This document shows positions 1 through 12,801 of a stretch of 64,000 bases of DNA, piece by piece. Position 1 is the first letter of the stretch. Each line of letters opens with the position of its first letter. The position numbers and the translations under genes were made by a program. This stretch comes from Steroidobacter gossypii (GTDB taxonomy: Bacteria; Pseudomonadota; Gammaproteobacteria; Steroidobacterales; Steroidobacteraceae). The stretch spans positions 744,001-808,000 of the forward strand of contig NZ_JAEVLS010000001.1 in NCBI RefSeq assembly GCF_016801985.1. Direction: 5' to 3'. The notes beneath the pieces were generated by a model. It searched no databases. It was not told the origin of the DNA and saw only the letters and a program-made list of their open reading frames with translations.

Positions 1-1396
1 CGGCGGCACCGGTCTGGGCCTGTCGATCGTTCGCAAGCTGGTGGAAATGATGGGCGGCCAGACCGGCGCGCAGAGCGAAGTCGGCCAGGGCTCCACGTTC
101 TGGTTCACGCTGCCCGTTGAAGAGTCTGACGGCATGCTCGATTTCGAGCCGCGTCGTCGCGCGGCGCACGAAGGCCGTCGCATCCTGCTGGTCGACGACA
201 ACGACACCAATCGGCGCGTGCTGTCGAGCCAGATGGTTCATGCGGGCTATGAAGTGGTCACAGCCTCGGACGCGCACGAAGCGCTGAACGTGTTGCGATC
301 CGGCCGCGGCGCGTTCGATGCCGTCGTGCTCGACTATCAGATGCCCGACATGGATGGCGCCATGCTCGGCGAGCAGATCATGAAGGCTCGCGACATTCCG
401 CCCACACGTTTGATGTTGCTCACCTCGCTGGACCGCTCCGGCGACATGCAACGCTTCGCCGACATCGGTTTCTCGGCCTATCTCACCAAGCCGGTTCGCA
501 CGCGTGAACTGCTGGATTGTTTGAATCGCGCTCTGTCACGCGAGGCCGAGGATTGGCACATGCGCAGCCAGCCCATCATCACGCGCGGCACGCTGGTTGC
601 GAACGAAGTCAAACGCGTCTACTCGGGTCGGGTGCTGCTGGTGGAGGACAACGCCATCAATCAGCGCGTGGCGCGTCGCTTCCTGGAGCGGCTGGGCTGC
701 GAAGTGCACGTGGTGGGCGACGGCAAACAAGCCGTCGACGCTTTCGAGTGCAACAATTACGGCTTCATTCTCATGGACATGCAGATGCCGGTCATGGACG
801 GCCTCGAAGCAACGCAACGCATTCGCCAGATCGAAGGCGAAGGCCGTCGCACCCCGATCGTGGCGCTCACGGCCAACGCCATGATGGGCACGCTCGAGCG
901 TTGCCTGGAAGCAGGCATGGACGACTATCTCACCAAGCCGCTCGACATCTCGCGACTTCAGGACGTGCTCGACCGCTTCATGGTCCCCACGTGTTCGGAT
1001 TCAGAGACGACGGTGGTGGCGCCGGTTGGACGCGATCTGAACCAGGCGGTCAAGGCGCGCTTGCGTGACATCGCCGGCGAAGATTCCGATTTCGCCGCCG
1101 AGCTGGTCAACGCTTTCATCATGGGCGCCGAAGAGGCGATTCTGGAAATGCGCGCCGCCGCGCATCGGCAGGACCTGGACCAGCTGGCCCGCGCCGCTCA
1201 CAAACTCAAGGGCGCCGCCAACAACATGCACGTCGACAGACTGGGTCTGTTATCGGCGGATGTAGAAACACGCGCCCGAGGCGGCGGCCGCAACGAATGG
1301 AACGAAGAGCTGAAAATGATCCAGGCCGAGTTCGAGCGCGTGTCGGAGCACTTGCGCGCGTTGCTGGACTCGCCATGGCATCGCAAGGTGGGCTGA
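1..1396 (+). CDS. Hybrid sensor histidine kinase, C-terminal part (kinase end, REC, REC, Hpt); 5' end outside window
   Basis: Reading from base 2, the frame opens inside an ATPase domain: the G2 box [10 protein letters not shown] comes first, so the sensor and dimerisation parts lie upstream of the window. Two receiver domains follow (about residues 58-178 and 200-320 of the visible part) with acceptor aspartates at visible residues 111 (VVLDYQMP) and 259 (ILMDMQMP). A terminal Hpt domain carries HKLKGAANN with His400. This architecture (kinase-REC-REC-Hpt) is that of BarA/ArcB-like phosphorelay kinases, which pass phosphate His-Asp-His to a separate regulator. Order and spacing match the complete kinase at 6069-9347 closely, so the two look like paralogues. 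yggX begins on the other strand 5 bases after the stop. The signal and output partner cannot be read from the sequence. Confidence 0.9.
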   Translation, partial: GGTGLGLSIVRKLVEMMGGQTGAQSEVGQGSTFWFTLPVEESDGMLDFEPRRRAAHEGRRILLVDDNDTNRRVLSSQMVHAGYEVVTASDAHEALNVLRSGRGAFDAVVLDYQMPDMDGAMLGEQIMKARDIPPTRLMLLTSLDRSGDMQRFADIGFSAYLTKPVRTRELLDCLNRALSREAEDWHMRSQPIITRGTLVANEVKRVYSGRVLLVEDNAINQRVARRFLERLGCEVHVVGDGKQAVDAFECNNYGFILMDMQMPVMDGLEATQRIRQIEGEGRRTPIVALTANAMMGTLERCLEAGMDDYLTKPLDISRLQDVLDRFMVPTCSDSETTVVAPVGRDLNQAVKARLRDIAGEDSDFAAELVNAFIMGAEEAILEMRAAAHRQDLDQLARAAHKLKGAANNMHVDRLGLLSADVETRARGGGRNEWNEELKMIQAEFERVSEHLRALLDSPWHRKVG

Positions 1397-1400
1397 GCGC

Positions 1401-1673
1401 TCAGTCGTTTTCAGGGACGAACTCCGAGGGCTTGTCCGAGCCGCCGCCGAAAAAGAACTTCTCCATCTCGGCTACCAGGAATTTGCGCGCCTTGGGCTCG
1501 ATGGGCGTGAGGCGATATTCGTTGAGCAGCATGGTCTGGTGCTTCAACCAGCGCTGCCACGCCTCCTTGGAAACGTTCTCGTAGATGCGCTGCCCGAGCT
1601 CGCCCGGATACGGCGCGTAGTCGAGCCCTTCGGCTTCGACCCCCAGCAACACGCATTTGACCATTCTCGCCAT
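1401..1673 (-). CDS. yggX: Probable Fe(2+)-trafficking protein YggX
   Basis: This 90-residue protein matches the small cytosolic YggX family (E. coli 91 aa), which protects Fe-S enzymes against oxidative damage and is thought to move ferrous iron. Visible family signatures are a Cys near the N terminus (MVKCVLLG), [35 protein letters not shown] and a C-terminal EMEKFFFG. The ATG at 1673 was chosen because a GGAG ribosome-binding site lies 8 bases upstream and it gives the family length; the longer open frame to 1769 reads like non-coding sequence. It lies downstream of mutY on the same strand, the order known from enterobacteria, which fits co-transcription with that Fe-S glycosylase. Confidence 0.93.
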   Translation of the reverse strand: MARMVKCVLLGVEAEGLDYAPYPGELGQRIYENVSKEAWQRWLKHQTMLLNEYRLTPIEPKARKFLVAEMEKFFFGGGSDKPSEFVPEND

Positions 1674-1781
1674 AACAACTCCGCCCATCTGACCCTGCAA
1701 CGATCGCCCCGCGCGGGATCGGCCTACCGACAGAAGTGAAACCGCCGGCTTGCACCGGATGCACAACATACAACGTCCCGC

Positions 1782-2915
1782 TCAGGCCACATGATCCGCC
1801 AGGCCGCGAATCAAATCCACGGCCGGCTTGGCCAAGCCGATCTTCGCCGGCTGCTTCGCATCGTACCAACAATATCGCTCGCCTTCGGCGATGGCGAACT
1901 GCTCGCGCGCCGCGTGGAGGAGGATGGGCTGCAACGTGAGATCGAAGTGAGTGAACGAATGTGAGTACGGCGGCAATGCCTGCGTCGGCAGCGACGCCTC
2001 ACCGGTGCGTTGTTCCATCCAGGCCAGCGCGTCCTCGTGTGCGTCGAACTGAGGGAAGGTCCACAGTCCACCCCACAGACCCGTCGGCGGTCGACGCTCC
2101 AGCAGTACAGCGCCGTCAGGTCGTCGCAAGATCGCGGCGTAAGCAGTTCGTTCGGGCCGCGCCTTGCGTGGCTTGGGTGTGGGCAGGATGGCTTGCATTC
2201 CATCGCGCCGGGCAATGCACGGCTCGTGCATTGGACAAACAACACACAACGGCCGCGATCGAACACAGACTGTCGCGCCCAAATCCATGATGGCCTGCGT
2301 GTAGTGCGCGACGCGTTGCGCCGGCGTACATGCATCCGCGAGGGCCCATAACTTCCGCTCGATCGCAGTTTCACCTGGGAAGCCCTGGATCCCGAAACAG
2401 CGCGTGAGCACGCGTTTGACGTTGCCGTCGAGAATGGGATGTCGTTGCGCTTTCGAGATGGCCAGGATGGCGCCAGCTGTCGAGCGCCCGATGCCTGGCA
2501 GCGCCTGCACGGCTTCGATGTCATCCGGAAATTCGCCGCCGTGCTCTGCCACGATCAGCCGCGCCGCCCTGAGCAGATTGCGCGCTCGAGCGTAGTAACC
2601 CAGGCCCGTCCAAAGATGCAGCACTTCGTCATCGTCGGCCGCGGCCAGGGCCCGCACATCGGGAAAGCGCTGCATGAAGCGCTCGTAATAGGGAATGACC
2701 GTGGCGACCTGGGTCTGTTGCAGCATGATTTCGGAGATCCAGACGCGGTACGGCGTGATCTGCTGCTGCCAGGGCAAATGTTTGCGGCCGTTGCGATCGA
2801 ACCAGGCCAGCAAGGCGCTGGCGAACTGCTCGCCCGCAAACGCAGATGGGTCTGTGCTCGGACGCGCCGTCTGCGCCGCCGCGAGGCTCAACTGATTGGT
2901 GATATTTGCCGCCAC
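1782..2915 (-). CDS. mutY: A/G-specific adenine DNA glycosylase MutY
   Basis: This 377-residue base-excision-repair enzyme removes adenine mispaired with 8-oxoguanine. The helix-hairpin-helix glycosylase fold is clear. The catalytic Glu62 sits in ISEIMLQQTQV, the HhH motif in LPGIGRSTAGAI, and the catalytic Asp163 in ILDGNVKRVL. The [4Fe-4S] cysteines are at 217, 224, 227 and 233 in the C-x6-C-x2-C-x5-C spacing. The C-terminal third (from about residue 245) is the NUDIX-like domain that reads 8-oxoG. All catalytic and cluster residues are present. The start is a GTG without a strong ribosome-binding site, and about 28 residues precede the conserved domain, so the true start may lie slightly further in. 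yggX follows downstream. Confidence 0.95.
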   Translation of the reverse strand: MAANITNQLSLAAAQTARPSTDPSAFAGEQFASALLAWFDRNGRKHLPWQQQITPYRVWISEIMLQQTQVATVIPYYERFMQRFPDVRALAAADDDEVLHLWTGLGYYARARNLLRAARLIVAEHGGEFPDDIEAVQALPGIGRSTAGAILAISKAQRHPILDGNVKRVLTRCFGIQGFPGETAIERKLWALADACTPAQRVAHYTQAIMDLGATVCVRSRPLCVVCPMHEPCIARRDGMQAILPTPKPRKARPERTAYAAILRRPDGAVLLERRPPTGLWGGLWTFPQFDAHEDALAWMEQRTGEASLPTQALPPYSHSFTHFDLTLQPILLHAAREQFAIAEGERYCWYDAKQPAKIGLAKPAVDLIRGLADHVA

Positions 2916-2963
2916 GGCGACATGATGCCATGGCTGCAGCCGCGACGCCGAAGGCGATCTTTT

Positions 2964-3536
2964 TCAGGGCTTGGCGGGCTTGGGCTGCCGCGCCTTCTCT
3001 TCCACGCTCATGAACAGATCGCTGGTTTCCGTCTCCAACATCTTCAGCATCATGCGACGGCCGCCGACTGCCGGCACCCAGAACCCGGGCACGACATTCG
3101 TCACGTACTTCACACGCGTGGCGCCGTGGTGCGCCGGGCTCAGTTCGCTGCGCGTCTCGCTGAACCTCACATCGCTGCGGTCCGGGTCGGCAACGGCAAC
3201 CAACGTGTACTTGGACTCCTGCACCCGCTCCACACGCGTGACATCGCGACAGAACCAGCCGAAACAAACTTCGACGGTGGTCTCCAGCGTCACGATACCC
3301 GGTTCCGGCCGCTCCAGCACTTTGGCGCTCAGAATGCGGGCGTTGAGCGAGGGGTAGTCGGCATAGTTGCGCAGCACCTCGTCGACTCGATCGATGGGCG
3401 CGTCCAGCGTCACCACCAGCTCGTAGCGGAAGTGCTTGTCGGCATAGCGGGCTTCGCTGTGCTCGATGGTGAATGCCTGCGTAACGGGTGCTGACACCAG
3501 CGCCGCCATGGCGAGCACGACGCACCAACGCAGCAT
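2964..3536 (-). CDS. Exported SRPBCC-fold (START-like / polyketide cyclase-type) protein
   Basis: About 190 residues. An N-terminal signal peptide (MLRWCVVLAMAALVSAPVTQA) is followed by one domain that reads as SRPBCC/START-like: FRYELVVTLDAPIDRVDEVL and YADYPSLNARILSAKVLE resemble the first strand and helix of polyketide-cyclase/CoxG proteins, and VKYVTNVVPGFWVP resembles the late strand-to-helix part. Such folds form a hydrophobic ligand pocket; the ligand is unknown. The ATG at 3536 was chosen for the signal peptide and a GGAAG about 9 bases upstream; an in-frame GTG at 3581 would add 15 charged residues. It sits between asmA (upstream, same strand, 86-base gap) and mutY. A role in envelope lipid handling would fit AsmA but is only inference. 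Confidence 0.7.
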   Translation of the reverse strand: MLRWCVVLAMAALVSAPVTQAFTIEHSEARYADKHFRYELVVTLDAPIDRVDEVLRNYADYPSLNARILSAKVLERPEPGIVTLETTVEVCFGWFCRDVTRVERVQESKYTLVAVADPDRSDVRFSETRSELSPAHHGATRVKYVTNVVPGFWVPAVGGRRMMLKMLETETSDLFMSVEEKARQPKPAKP

Positions 3537-3622
3537 GAGAGGTGACTTCCGGCGGCGCGAAAAGATGTGTGAGGGATCCACAACTGCTTAGTCGCCCGTC
3601 GGCAGCCTTTGGTTTCGTCGGC

Positions 3623-5821
3623 TCAGCGGTTGAACAGATCCTTGAGCTTGTCGCCGAGCTTTTCTTTCACCTTTTCTTCCAGCTTTTCCTTTTCCTGGTC
3701 GACGCGCTGCTTGACCTCGTTCTTCAGATAGCCTTCCAGATCCGGGCGCACTTTGGGATCGCTCAGAGCACCCGTGATCTTGACTGGAATCTGGGCATCG
3801 ACCAGGTCTTGCACCTGCTCGGTATCGGCGCCCTCGCGCGGGATCTTCATGACCGTCGCCACCAGGCGATAGTCCAGCGCGCTGGCCGGCACGTCCACCG
3901 TGCCCTGCCCGGTGATCTTGAGATATTGCATGGCCACGTTCAGGTCGTTGTTCGACAGCACTCCGTTCTTCATCACGCCGCTGCCGGTCAGAGCGGTGAA
4001 CGGCGTGCGCACGGGAACGCTGCGCTCGGGCGCGGGCTGCTGCTTCAACAGCGCGCGGGCGCGACGGATTTCCCACCAAAGATCGGTGCCTTCGATGGCG
4101 CCATCGGCCACTTTGAAGTCGATGTTGCCGGTCAGCGTCTTCACGATCTCGTCGGTGTCCTTGCCCGAGCCCGCCAGCTTGATGTTGGCGCTGCCCTTGC
4201 CGGACACGCGATCGGTCTCGAAAAAGTCCTTGAACAACGGTGCGAAATCGATGCCGCTGACGTGTTCGTCGAGCGTCACGCGGGCCACACTGCCGGTGGC
4301 GTCGATGCCGATGTCGCCGCTGTAGTTGCCGCCGTACATCGATGCTTCCGAAGGATTGAAGCGCACTTTGCCGTCGCGGGCATTCACGCCCAGGCGCAGC
4401 TTGGTGAACTTGATGCCCGCAAAGATCGCTTCACCGACCTGCAGCTGGCCGCGAGCATTCAAGTTGCGCAATGTTTCCACCGGAATCGGCGTCGGCGGCT
4501 GGTCGGCCGCAGGCTGTTCGGCCGGCTTGCCTGCGGGCTCTTCACTCGGCGGCGGCAGATAACGATCCGCATCGATGCGATCGACGTTCAAGTCGAAACG
4601 TAGCGCCATGGCGTCGAAATCGGCGATACCGAGCATGCCCTTGGCCGTGGTGTCATCCAGCTGCAGCACGATGTCACCGACCTCGGCCGAGCTCTTGGTC
4701 ATCGCCACCCTGCCGGAGAAGTTGAGCTTCTCGAACACTTTCGGATCGGCAGTCGCCGGCAGCTCGACACCGAGCTTCGGCGCCCACTCACGCAGCGACA
4801 CTTGCTCCAGCTTCAGCGGACCGGTCAGCGCTGGCGCATCCAGAATCTCTTTGCCAGTGAGCGCGCCAGTGAGGCGGGCGCCCGCGACGTCCATGGTCAG
4901 GCCCGACAGCTCCATGGTCTGCGCCGCCAGGTTGGCGTTCAAATCCTTCGCCTGCAGCGCGATGGGCACGCCGGCCGCCGGGAATCCTTCGCCCTTCCAA
5001 CTGGTCGTCACATTCAGCGCTTCGAGTCGATACAGCTCCTTGCCGACATCGGCAGTCAGTGCGTCGGCGCGAATCTGCACCGGGATGCCTTCCTGCGGAT
5101 AGCCCTGACCGGTCAGCGTCACATCGATCTCGGGCTGGGCGAGCCGATGAGCATTGGCTTCCAGATCCGCGGTGACAGTGGCGGACAGACGCACTTTGGC
5201 CGACAGCGACGGCTCCTGATCCAGCACGAAATCGGTGCTGAGCTCGAACGGCTCGCCGGAGGCGAGGCGACCGGTCTTCAGATTGAAGTCACGCACCACC
5301 TGCCGGGTCTTCTCCTGGCGATTCTCGATGGTGACCGCGGCGTCCTCGATCTCCAGGCCGGCGATGGTCGGCACTTCCATCGTGGTCTCCTCGGTGGGCG
5401 CCGGCTGCGCTTGCTCCTGCTGCTCGCCCAGATCGGCCCAGTTGTTGCGACCGGTCTCGTCGGTGACCAGGCGAATGCGAGCGCCCGCCAGACGCACATT
5501 GCCCACCTCGACCTTGCCGCGGATCAAAGGCAACAGGCGCACGCCCACGCGCGCTTCCTGAATGGCAACGAACGGCTCGTCGCCGAAGCCGGGCGCTTCG
5601 CCCAGGCTGGCCGGCCCCGCTTCGAGCGCCAGCCAGGGAAAGATCGACAGGTTGAGCTCGCCGCTCAAGGTGAGCTGCCGGCCGGTCTTGCTCTCCACGA
5701 TGCGCTCGATGTCGTCGCGATAGTCGTTCGGGTCGACGAACAGCAGCACCGCGAGCAGCGCCACTACGATCAGCGCCACGATGCTGCCGACGACGATTCC
5801 GGCGATTTTCAGTGCCCGCAT
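3623..5821 (-). CDS. asmA: AsmA family protein
   Basis: A 732-residue envelope protein. Residues about 5-27 form a single N-terminal membrane anchor, followed at once by DPNDYRDDIERIVESKTGR and LSGELNLSIFPWLALEAGP, the hallmark opening of the AsmA family. The rest is long beta-rich sequence typical of this family, with a second AsmA-type block near residues 490-640 (RVTLDEHVSGIDFAPLF). The C terminus is a lysine/glutamate coiled coil ending in EKLGDKLKDLF. AsmA-like proteins bridge the periplasm and are implicated in phospholipid transport to the outer membrane; that role is family knowledge. The ATG at 5821 has GAGG 7 bases upstream. Divergently transcribed from the hybrid kinase at 6069. 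Confidence 0.9.
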   Translation of the reverse strand: MRALKIAGIVVGSIVALIVVALLAVLLFVDPNDYRDDIERIVESKTGRQLTLSGELNLSIFPWLALEAGPASLGEAPGFGDEPFVAIQEARVGVRLLPLIRGKVEVGNVRLAGARIRLVTDETGRNNWADLGEQQEQAQPAPTEETTMEVPTIAGLEIEDAAVTIENRQEKTRQVVRDFNLKTGRLASGEPFELSTDFVLDQEPSLSAKVRLSATVTADLEANAHRLAQPEIDVTLTGQGYPQEGIPVQIRADALTADVGKELYRLEALNVTTSWKGEGFPAAGVPIALQAKDLNANLAAQTMELSGLTMDVAGARLTGALTGKEILDAPALTGPLKLEQVSLREWAPKLGVELPATADPKVFEKLNFSGRVAMTKSSAEVGDIVLQLDDTTAKGMLGIADFDAMALRFDLNVDRIDADRYLPPPSEEPAGKPAEQPAADQPPTPIPVETLRNLNARGQLQVGEAIFAGIKFTKLRLGVNARDGKVRFNPSEASMYGGNYSGDIGIDATGSVARVTLDEHVSGIDFAPLFKDFFETDRVSGKGSANIKLAGSGKDTDEIVKTLTGNIDFKVADGAIEGTDLWWEIRRARALLKQQPAPERSVPVRTPFTALTGSGVMKNGVLSNNDLNVAMQYLKITGQGTVDVPASALDYRLVATVMKIPREGADTEQVQDLVDAQIPVKITGALSDPKVRPDLEGYLKNEVKQRVDQEKEKLEEKVKEKLGDKLKDLFNR

Positions 5822-6068
5822 GTCTGGTCCTCGATTCAATTCGCACTGTGAACGAATTCACACAAGCGGCCGATTCTAACAGCCGCGCCGCGGATCGGAT
5901 TGAAACGGGGCGCCGGCCGGCGAGAAGCAGTTCACAGTGGCGGCCCGCCTGCCCCCGCGACGCTTAAGGGCATCCCTGAAATTCCGATGAGATGGTGGTT
6001 CTTGCTTGTTCGCTGCCGATACAGGTGATGTGCTCGCCCGCCTGGGGTGGCAATTGGACCCGTGATCG
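5822..6068. other. Divergent intergenic region between asmA and hybrid kinase, no gene seen
   Basis: 247 bases. It must hold both promoters. GC-rich with short palindromic stretches such as GGGCGCCGGCCGGCG near 5908; no operator, RNA or repeat was recognised. Confidence 0.5.
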
Positions 6069-9347
<3,279 letters not shown>

Positions 9348-9366
9348 GCGGCCGGCCCGGGATATT

Positions 9367-10323
9367 TCAATCCAGGCTGGCGGTGGTGATGCGATCGCGG
9401 CCGGCGGCTTTGCTGGCGTAGACGCCTGAATCACAGCGCGCCATCAGGCCGTCGAGCGTCGCGCCTTGCGGCACGCTGTCGCGCCACCCGGACACACCGA
9501 AACTGGCCGACACCGTGAATTGCTGGTCGCCCGTCTTGAAGGGCGTGTCGATGATATGTTTGCGCAGATGTTCGGCCGCGGTGGCGGCGTTGCCGACATT
9601 GGTTTCAGGTAGCACGATTACGAACTCTTCGCCGCCGTAACGCGCGATCCAGTCGCTGGTGCGCACTCCGCTCCGGAGCGTCTGGGCGAACCATTTGAGC
9701 ACTTCGTCGCCGGTCAGGTGGCCGTGCGTATCGTTGATCTTCTTGAAGAAGTCCACGTCGCACATGATGGCCGACAGCTGCCGGCCGTAGCGCGCCGCGC
9801 GATCGATCTCGCGGGGCAACTGCTCCATCAGAAAGCGACGATTGTGAACGCCGGTGAGCGGGTCCGTGATGGACAGTCGACGGTTCTCTTCGTTGGCGGC
9901 GCGCAGCGAGCGCTCCAGCGTGACGATGCGTCGACCGGTATTGAGCCGGGCGATGAGCTCGGGCTCCACCACCGGCTTGATGAGATAGTCGTCCGCTCCG
10001 GACTGCAGGCCGGCCACCAGATGTTCGATCGCGTCCCGCGATGTGAGCAGCACGATGTACGTGTACCCCTGTTCCTTGGAGCGCAGCGCCCGACACAGGG
10101 CCACGCCATCCATCTCGGGCATTTCCCAGTCGGTGATCATCAGCGGAAAATCGCCCTGCTCGAGCTTGGCGAGCGCCTCGCGGCCATTGGCCGCCATCTC
10201 CACCTCATAGCCGCCCCGCTTGAGCAGCCGCGCCATGATCAGCCGCTGCGTGGGCTCATCGTCCACGAGCAGAATGCGCCAGGCAGGCTGTGCGGGCGAG
10301 TTGTCGGCGGAGGTTGGGGACAT
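9367..10323 (-). CDS. Response regulator diguanylate cyclase (REC-GGDEF)
   Basis: A 318-residue two-domain protein. The N-terminal receiver (about residues 16-135) has ILLVDDE, phosphoacceptor Asp65 in LMITDWEMPEMDG and the conserved lysine in DDYLIKP. The C-terminal GGDEF domain starts with DPLTGVHNRRFL and carries the active-site signature GGEEF at 230-234. RTSD five residues before it matches the RxxD product-inhibition I-site. It should therefore make cyclic di-GMP on phosphorylation and be feedback inhibited. It lies convergent to the hybrid kinase at 6069-9347. The two REC-EAL genes further along would degrade the same messenger. Confidence 0.95.
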   Translation of the reverse strand: MSPTSADNSPAQPAWRILLVDDEPTQRLIMARLLKRGGYEVEMAANGREALAKLEQGDFPLMITDWEMPEMDGVALCRALRSKEQGYTYIVLLTSRDAIEHLVAGLQSGADDYLIKPVVEPELIARLNTGRRIVTLERSLRAANEENRRLSITDPLTGVHNRRFLMEQLPREIDRAARYGRQLSAIMCDVDFFKKINDTHGHLTGDEVLKWFAQTLRSGVRTSDWIARYGGEEFVIVLPETNVGNAATAAEHLRKHIIDTPFKTGDQQFTVSASFGVSGWRDSVPQGATLDGLMARCDSGVYASKAAGRDRITTASLD

Positions 10324-10524
10324 CGCGGCGGATCGTACCCGCTGCGGGGTTCAGCCGCAAAGCACGTGGCCGGCACCCAATCACATTTGCGACCACCCCG
10401 GAGCGCCTACGTGACACACCGCGCATTGTGACTTTCGATTCGGGGCCGATGTCGCCGTTGCCGAATCATCGCGCAGCGAGCGGCGCCAGCGCAGGTGCGA
10501 ACACCGTCACAATCCCGTGCAGGT

Positions 10525-11424
10525 CTAACGCTTACAGACCATCACCGTGCCGTTGAGCGTCTTGATATGAACGCGCGCGTCGCCCTTGCCCTCGGTGAAA
10601 CGCAGCTCGTTGCCCGGCCCGTACTGGCGGCTGCGCCGGGGCTCGGGCCCGAAGCAGTTGTCGATATCGCCATTGAAAGTTTCAATATCGAATTCGGCGT
10701 TGATCTGGCCGCGCAGATGCAAGCTCAGATCGCCGTTGATGGCCTCCGCTTCGAGCCGAGCGCCGTCGCTCAACGCAGCGGTCAGCTCCAGATCGCCGTT
10801 GGTGGTCTTGATGCGGCCCCGGTCGAGCCGGTCGAGCGTGACATTCATATCGCCGGAAACGGTGTTCAGTTCCAGCTCGGGGCCCGCTTTGGTGATCCGC
10901 AGATCGCCGCTGACGGTGGTGGCGCGCACCAGCCCTTTGCTGTCCCTGCCGTGCGCCAGGATGTTGCCGCTGACGGTTTTCAGCTCCAGATCGCCAGGAC
11001 CGAATTCGGTCTCGATGTCCCCGCTCACCGCCTGCAGGCGTTGCGCGCCGCGCACCCCGGTGATTCTCTGTTCCGCACTGACTGTGGTGATGGCCAAACC
11101 GCTATCGCGCGGGATTTTCACGATCAGATCGCTGGTGCCGCCCGAACCGGTCGAGCGAGGCAGCACGACTCTAACGATGGTGCGCGAGCCGTCGCGGCGG
11201 AAATCCAGACGTTCCACGCTGCTGCCGAGATCGGCGTCGACCTGCACTTCGGCGCGCTCCCAGGTCGAGACCTCGACCGAGCCGGCAACATTGGTGATTT
11301 CCACTTCGCCGCGCGCGTCGGCGGCCAGCGTTTTGGAAATCTGTTCGGCGCCGGCGTGCTGTGCCGTGATCAGCAGAGCCATCGACAGCACGGCCTGCAC
11401 GGCGGCTGACACAGGGGCGTTCAT
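10525..11424 (-). CDS. Exported DUF4097-type beta-strand repeat protein
   Basis: 299 residues with an N-terminal signal peptide (cleavage likely after AQHAGAE region, about residue 26). The body is a run of short repeats of the kind VSGD/NGD-x-(L/I), for example AVSGDIETEF, TVSGNILAHG, TVSGDLRITK, TVSGDMNVTL, TTNGDLELTA, AINGDLSLHL, TFNGDIDNCF. This is the DUF4097/DUF4098 adhesin-like right-handed beta-repeat pattern. Its start overlaps the stop of the anti-sigma gene by 4 bases (ATGA), so it is translationally coupled as the third gene of a sigma / anti-sigma operon. Family members often sit beside ECF sigma factors, and a surface or envelope-stress role is plausible; the function is not known. 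Confidence 0.85.
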   Translation of the reverse strand: MNAPVSAAVQAVLSMALLITAQHAGAEQISKTLAADARGEVEITNVAGSVEVSTWERAEVQVDADLGSSVERLDFRRDGSRTIVRVVLPRSTGSGGTSDLIVKIPRDSGLAITTVSAEQRITGVRGAQRLQAVSGDIETEFGPGDLELKTVSGNILAHGRDSKGLVRATTVSGDLRITKAGPELELNTVSGDMNVTLDRLDRGRIKTTNGDLELTAALSDGARLEAEAINGDLSLHLRGQINAEFDIETFNGDIDNCFGPEPRRSRQYGPGNELRFTEGKGDARVHIKTLNGTVMVCKR

Positions 11425-12044
11425 AGATCGGTCCTCACAGGATTGCTCAATGGCACTTCACTTACGTCGGCGAGCAACTGCAGCTCGCGCTGATAAGTGG
11501 ACATCAACAGATCCTGCAGCAGCGGATCGGAAGGGTTCTCGGCCAGGGTCTTGGAAATCTCCTCGGCGGCATGGCGCAGATCGGCGAGATTGCGTTCGAG
11601 CTTGGCGCGCGTCGACGGCGACAGCGACTTGATGCGCTCCTCGAAGCGCTGATTCAGATCCGAGCGCGCCTTCATGTATTCGGCGCCCAACACCTCGGGC
11701 CCGAAGCTCGCCGGCATCGCATTCAGGGGCGGCGCCGCCATCGGCACTTGCTGCTGTGATTGCTGCTGCTGTTGAGCCATTTGCATGGCGGCGTCCTTTT
11801 CCATGGACTGGCGCGTAACCACAAACGTGGTGAAGGATGTCGCGAGCACGAGAAGCAACCCCGCGGCGATCTGAAACCAGCGCGTCGATGCGAAATGCAC
11901 GACCGGCGCGGTGTCGGTGACGATCGGCGTCTTGGCGATCTCGGCTTGAATGCCTTGCCAGAGATCGCGCTCCGGCGGCACTTCGCGCGGCAGCGAAGCC
12001 AACATCTGGCTCAGTGGATCGTCTTTGTGGCGTTGGTCACTCAT
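11421..12044 (-). CDS. Putative membrane-bound anti-sigma factor
   Basis: 207 residues. A short cytoplasmic N-terminal part (about 1-52, with DLWQGIQAEI) is followed by one transmembrane helix (RWFQIAAGLLLVLATSFTTFVV). The periplasmic part has a Gln-rich stretch (near residue 85-98) and a helical, charged region resembling a coiled coil (residues about 120-190). It has no recognisable zinc-binding ZAS motif (no HxxxCxxC). The assignment as anti-sigma factor rests on topology and position: it starts 8 bases inside the end of the ECF sigma gene and overlaps the DUF4097 gene by 4 bases. The periplasmic helical segment resembles sensor domains that bind metal or misfolded protein, but no family was recognised. 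Confidence 0.7.
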   Translation of the reverse strand: MSDQRHKDDPLSQMLASLPREVPPERDLWQGIQAEIAKTPIVTDTAPVVHFASTRWFQIAAGLLLVLATSFTTFVVTRQSMEKDAAMQMAQQQQQSQQQVPMAAPPLNAMPASFGPEVLGAEYMKARSDLNQRFEERIKSLSPSTRAKLERNLADLRHAAEEISKTLAENPSDPLLQDLLMSTYQRELQLLADVSEVPLSNPVRTDL

Positions 12045-12648
12045 CGTCCGCCTCCGCCGTCAGGCCCATGCGTTCGCGTAACAAACGGCGTCCGCGATGC
12101 AGTTGCGCCTTGCAGGTGCCGACTGCGATGCCGAGCATGTCGGCGCATTCTTCGTGGCTGTAACCGTACACGGCCTGCAAGACGACCACGTGACGCGCGC
12201 CTTCCGGCAAGGTCGCAAGCGCGCGCTCCACGTCCATCACTTCGCCGGCGTCGTGTTCTTTGCTGCCATCGGCCGGTTCCGCCAGCGCGTTCTCGATGGC
12301 TTCGTCGTTGGATTCGGAACGCGTGCCGTGATTGCGAGCGTGGCTCAACACCTCGTTGACTGCGATTCGATGCAGCCAGGTGCCGAAGGCGCTGCGGCCC
12401 TCGAAGGCCTGCAGGTTCCGCCACGCTCTGATGAAAGTCTGTTGCACGCAATCCTCCGCCACGTCCCGTCGCCGCGTCATCCGCAGACACAGGCCCATCA
12501 CCTTGCCGCTGTGGGTGCGATACAGGCGCTCGAAGGCGCGCATATCGCCACCCCGGGCAGCCGTCACCAGGCTCGCGTCGGAGAGCAGAGGGTCTTCGGC
12601 CCGGGCAACCCCCGGGACCGGTTCATTGGCGCCAGCGCCGTATTGCAA
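12037..12648 (-). CDS. ECF-type RNA polymerase sigma factor
   Basis: 203 residues with both regions of a group IV sigma factor. Region 2 covers about residues 38-105 (FERLYRTHSGKVMGLCLRMT, AEDCVQQTFIRAWRN, FGTWLHRIAVN). Region 4 covers about 140-195 (LPEGARHVVVLQAVYGYSHEECADMLGIAVGTCKAQLHRG). The start is a TTG at 12648, chosen because AGAGGGG lies 5-6 bases upstream and no ATG or GTG is available before region 2. The downstream anti-sigma and DUF4097 genes overlap it and each other, so the three form one tight operon. The sigma probably autoregulates the operon from the 190-base gap upstream, but no promoter was pinned down. Confidence 0.92.
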   Translation of the reverse strand: MQYGAGANEPVPGVARAEDPLLSDASLVTAARGGDMRAFERLYRTHSGKVMGLCLRMTRRRDVAEDCVQQTFIRAWRNLQAFEGRSAFGTWLHRIAVNEVLSHARNHGTRSESNDEAIENALAEPADGSKEHDAGEVMDVERALATLPEGARHVVVLQAVYGYSHEECADMLGIAVGTCKAQLHRGRRLLRERMGLTAEADDE

Positions 12649-12801
12649 GTTCGCCCCTCTTCCGTTCCGTTCGCGTTGTTACGTCCGCCTTTGTGGAGTT
12701 CGATGCGGACCCTCGGAGGAAGGTTTAAAACCGAGGGCAGGTGAATGTTTACCTGGGGTAAGAGCTTAACAGTAATGGGCTTTTTGTCAGCCCAGGCTGC
12801 T

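Noticed and set aside
5908-5930. GC palindrome upstream of the hybrid kinase as a terminator or operator
   Set aside because: Short, no T-run, no repetition elsewhere; expected in GC-rich DNA.
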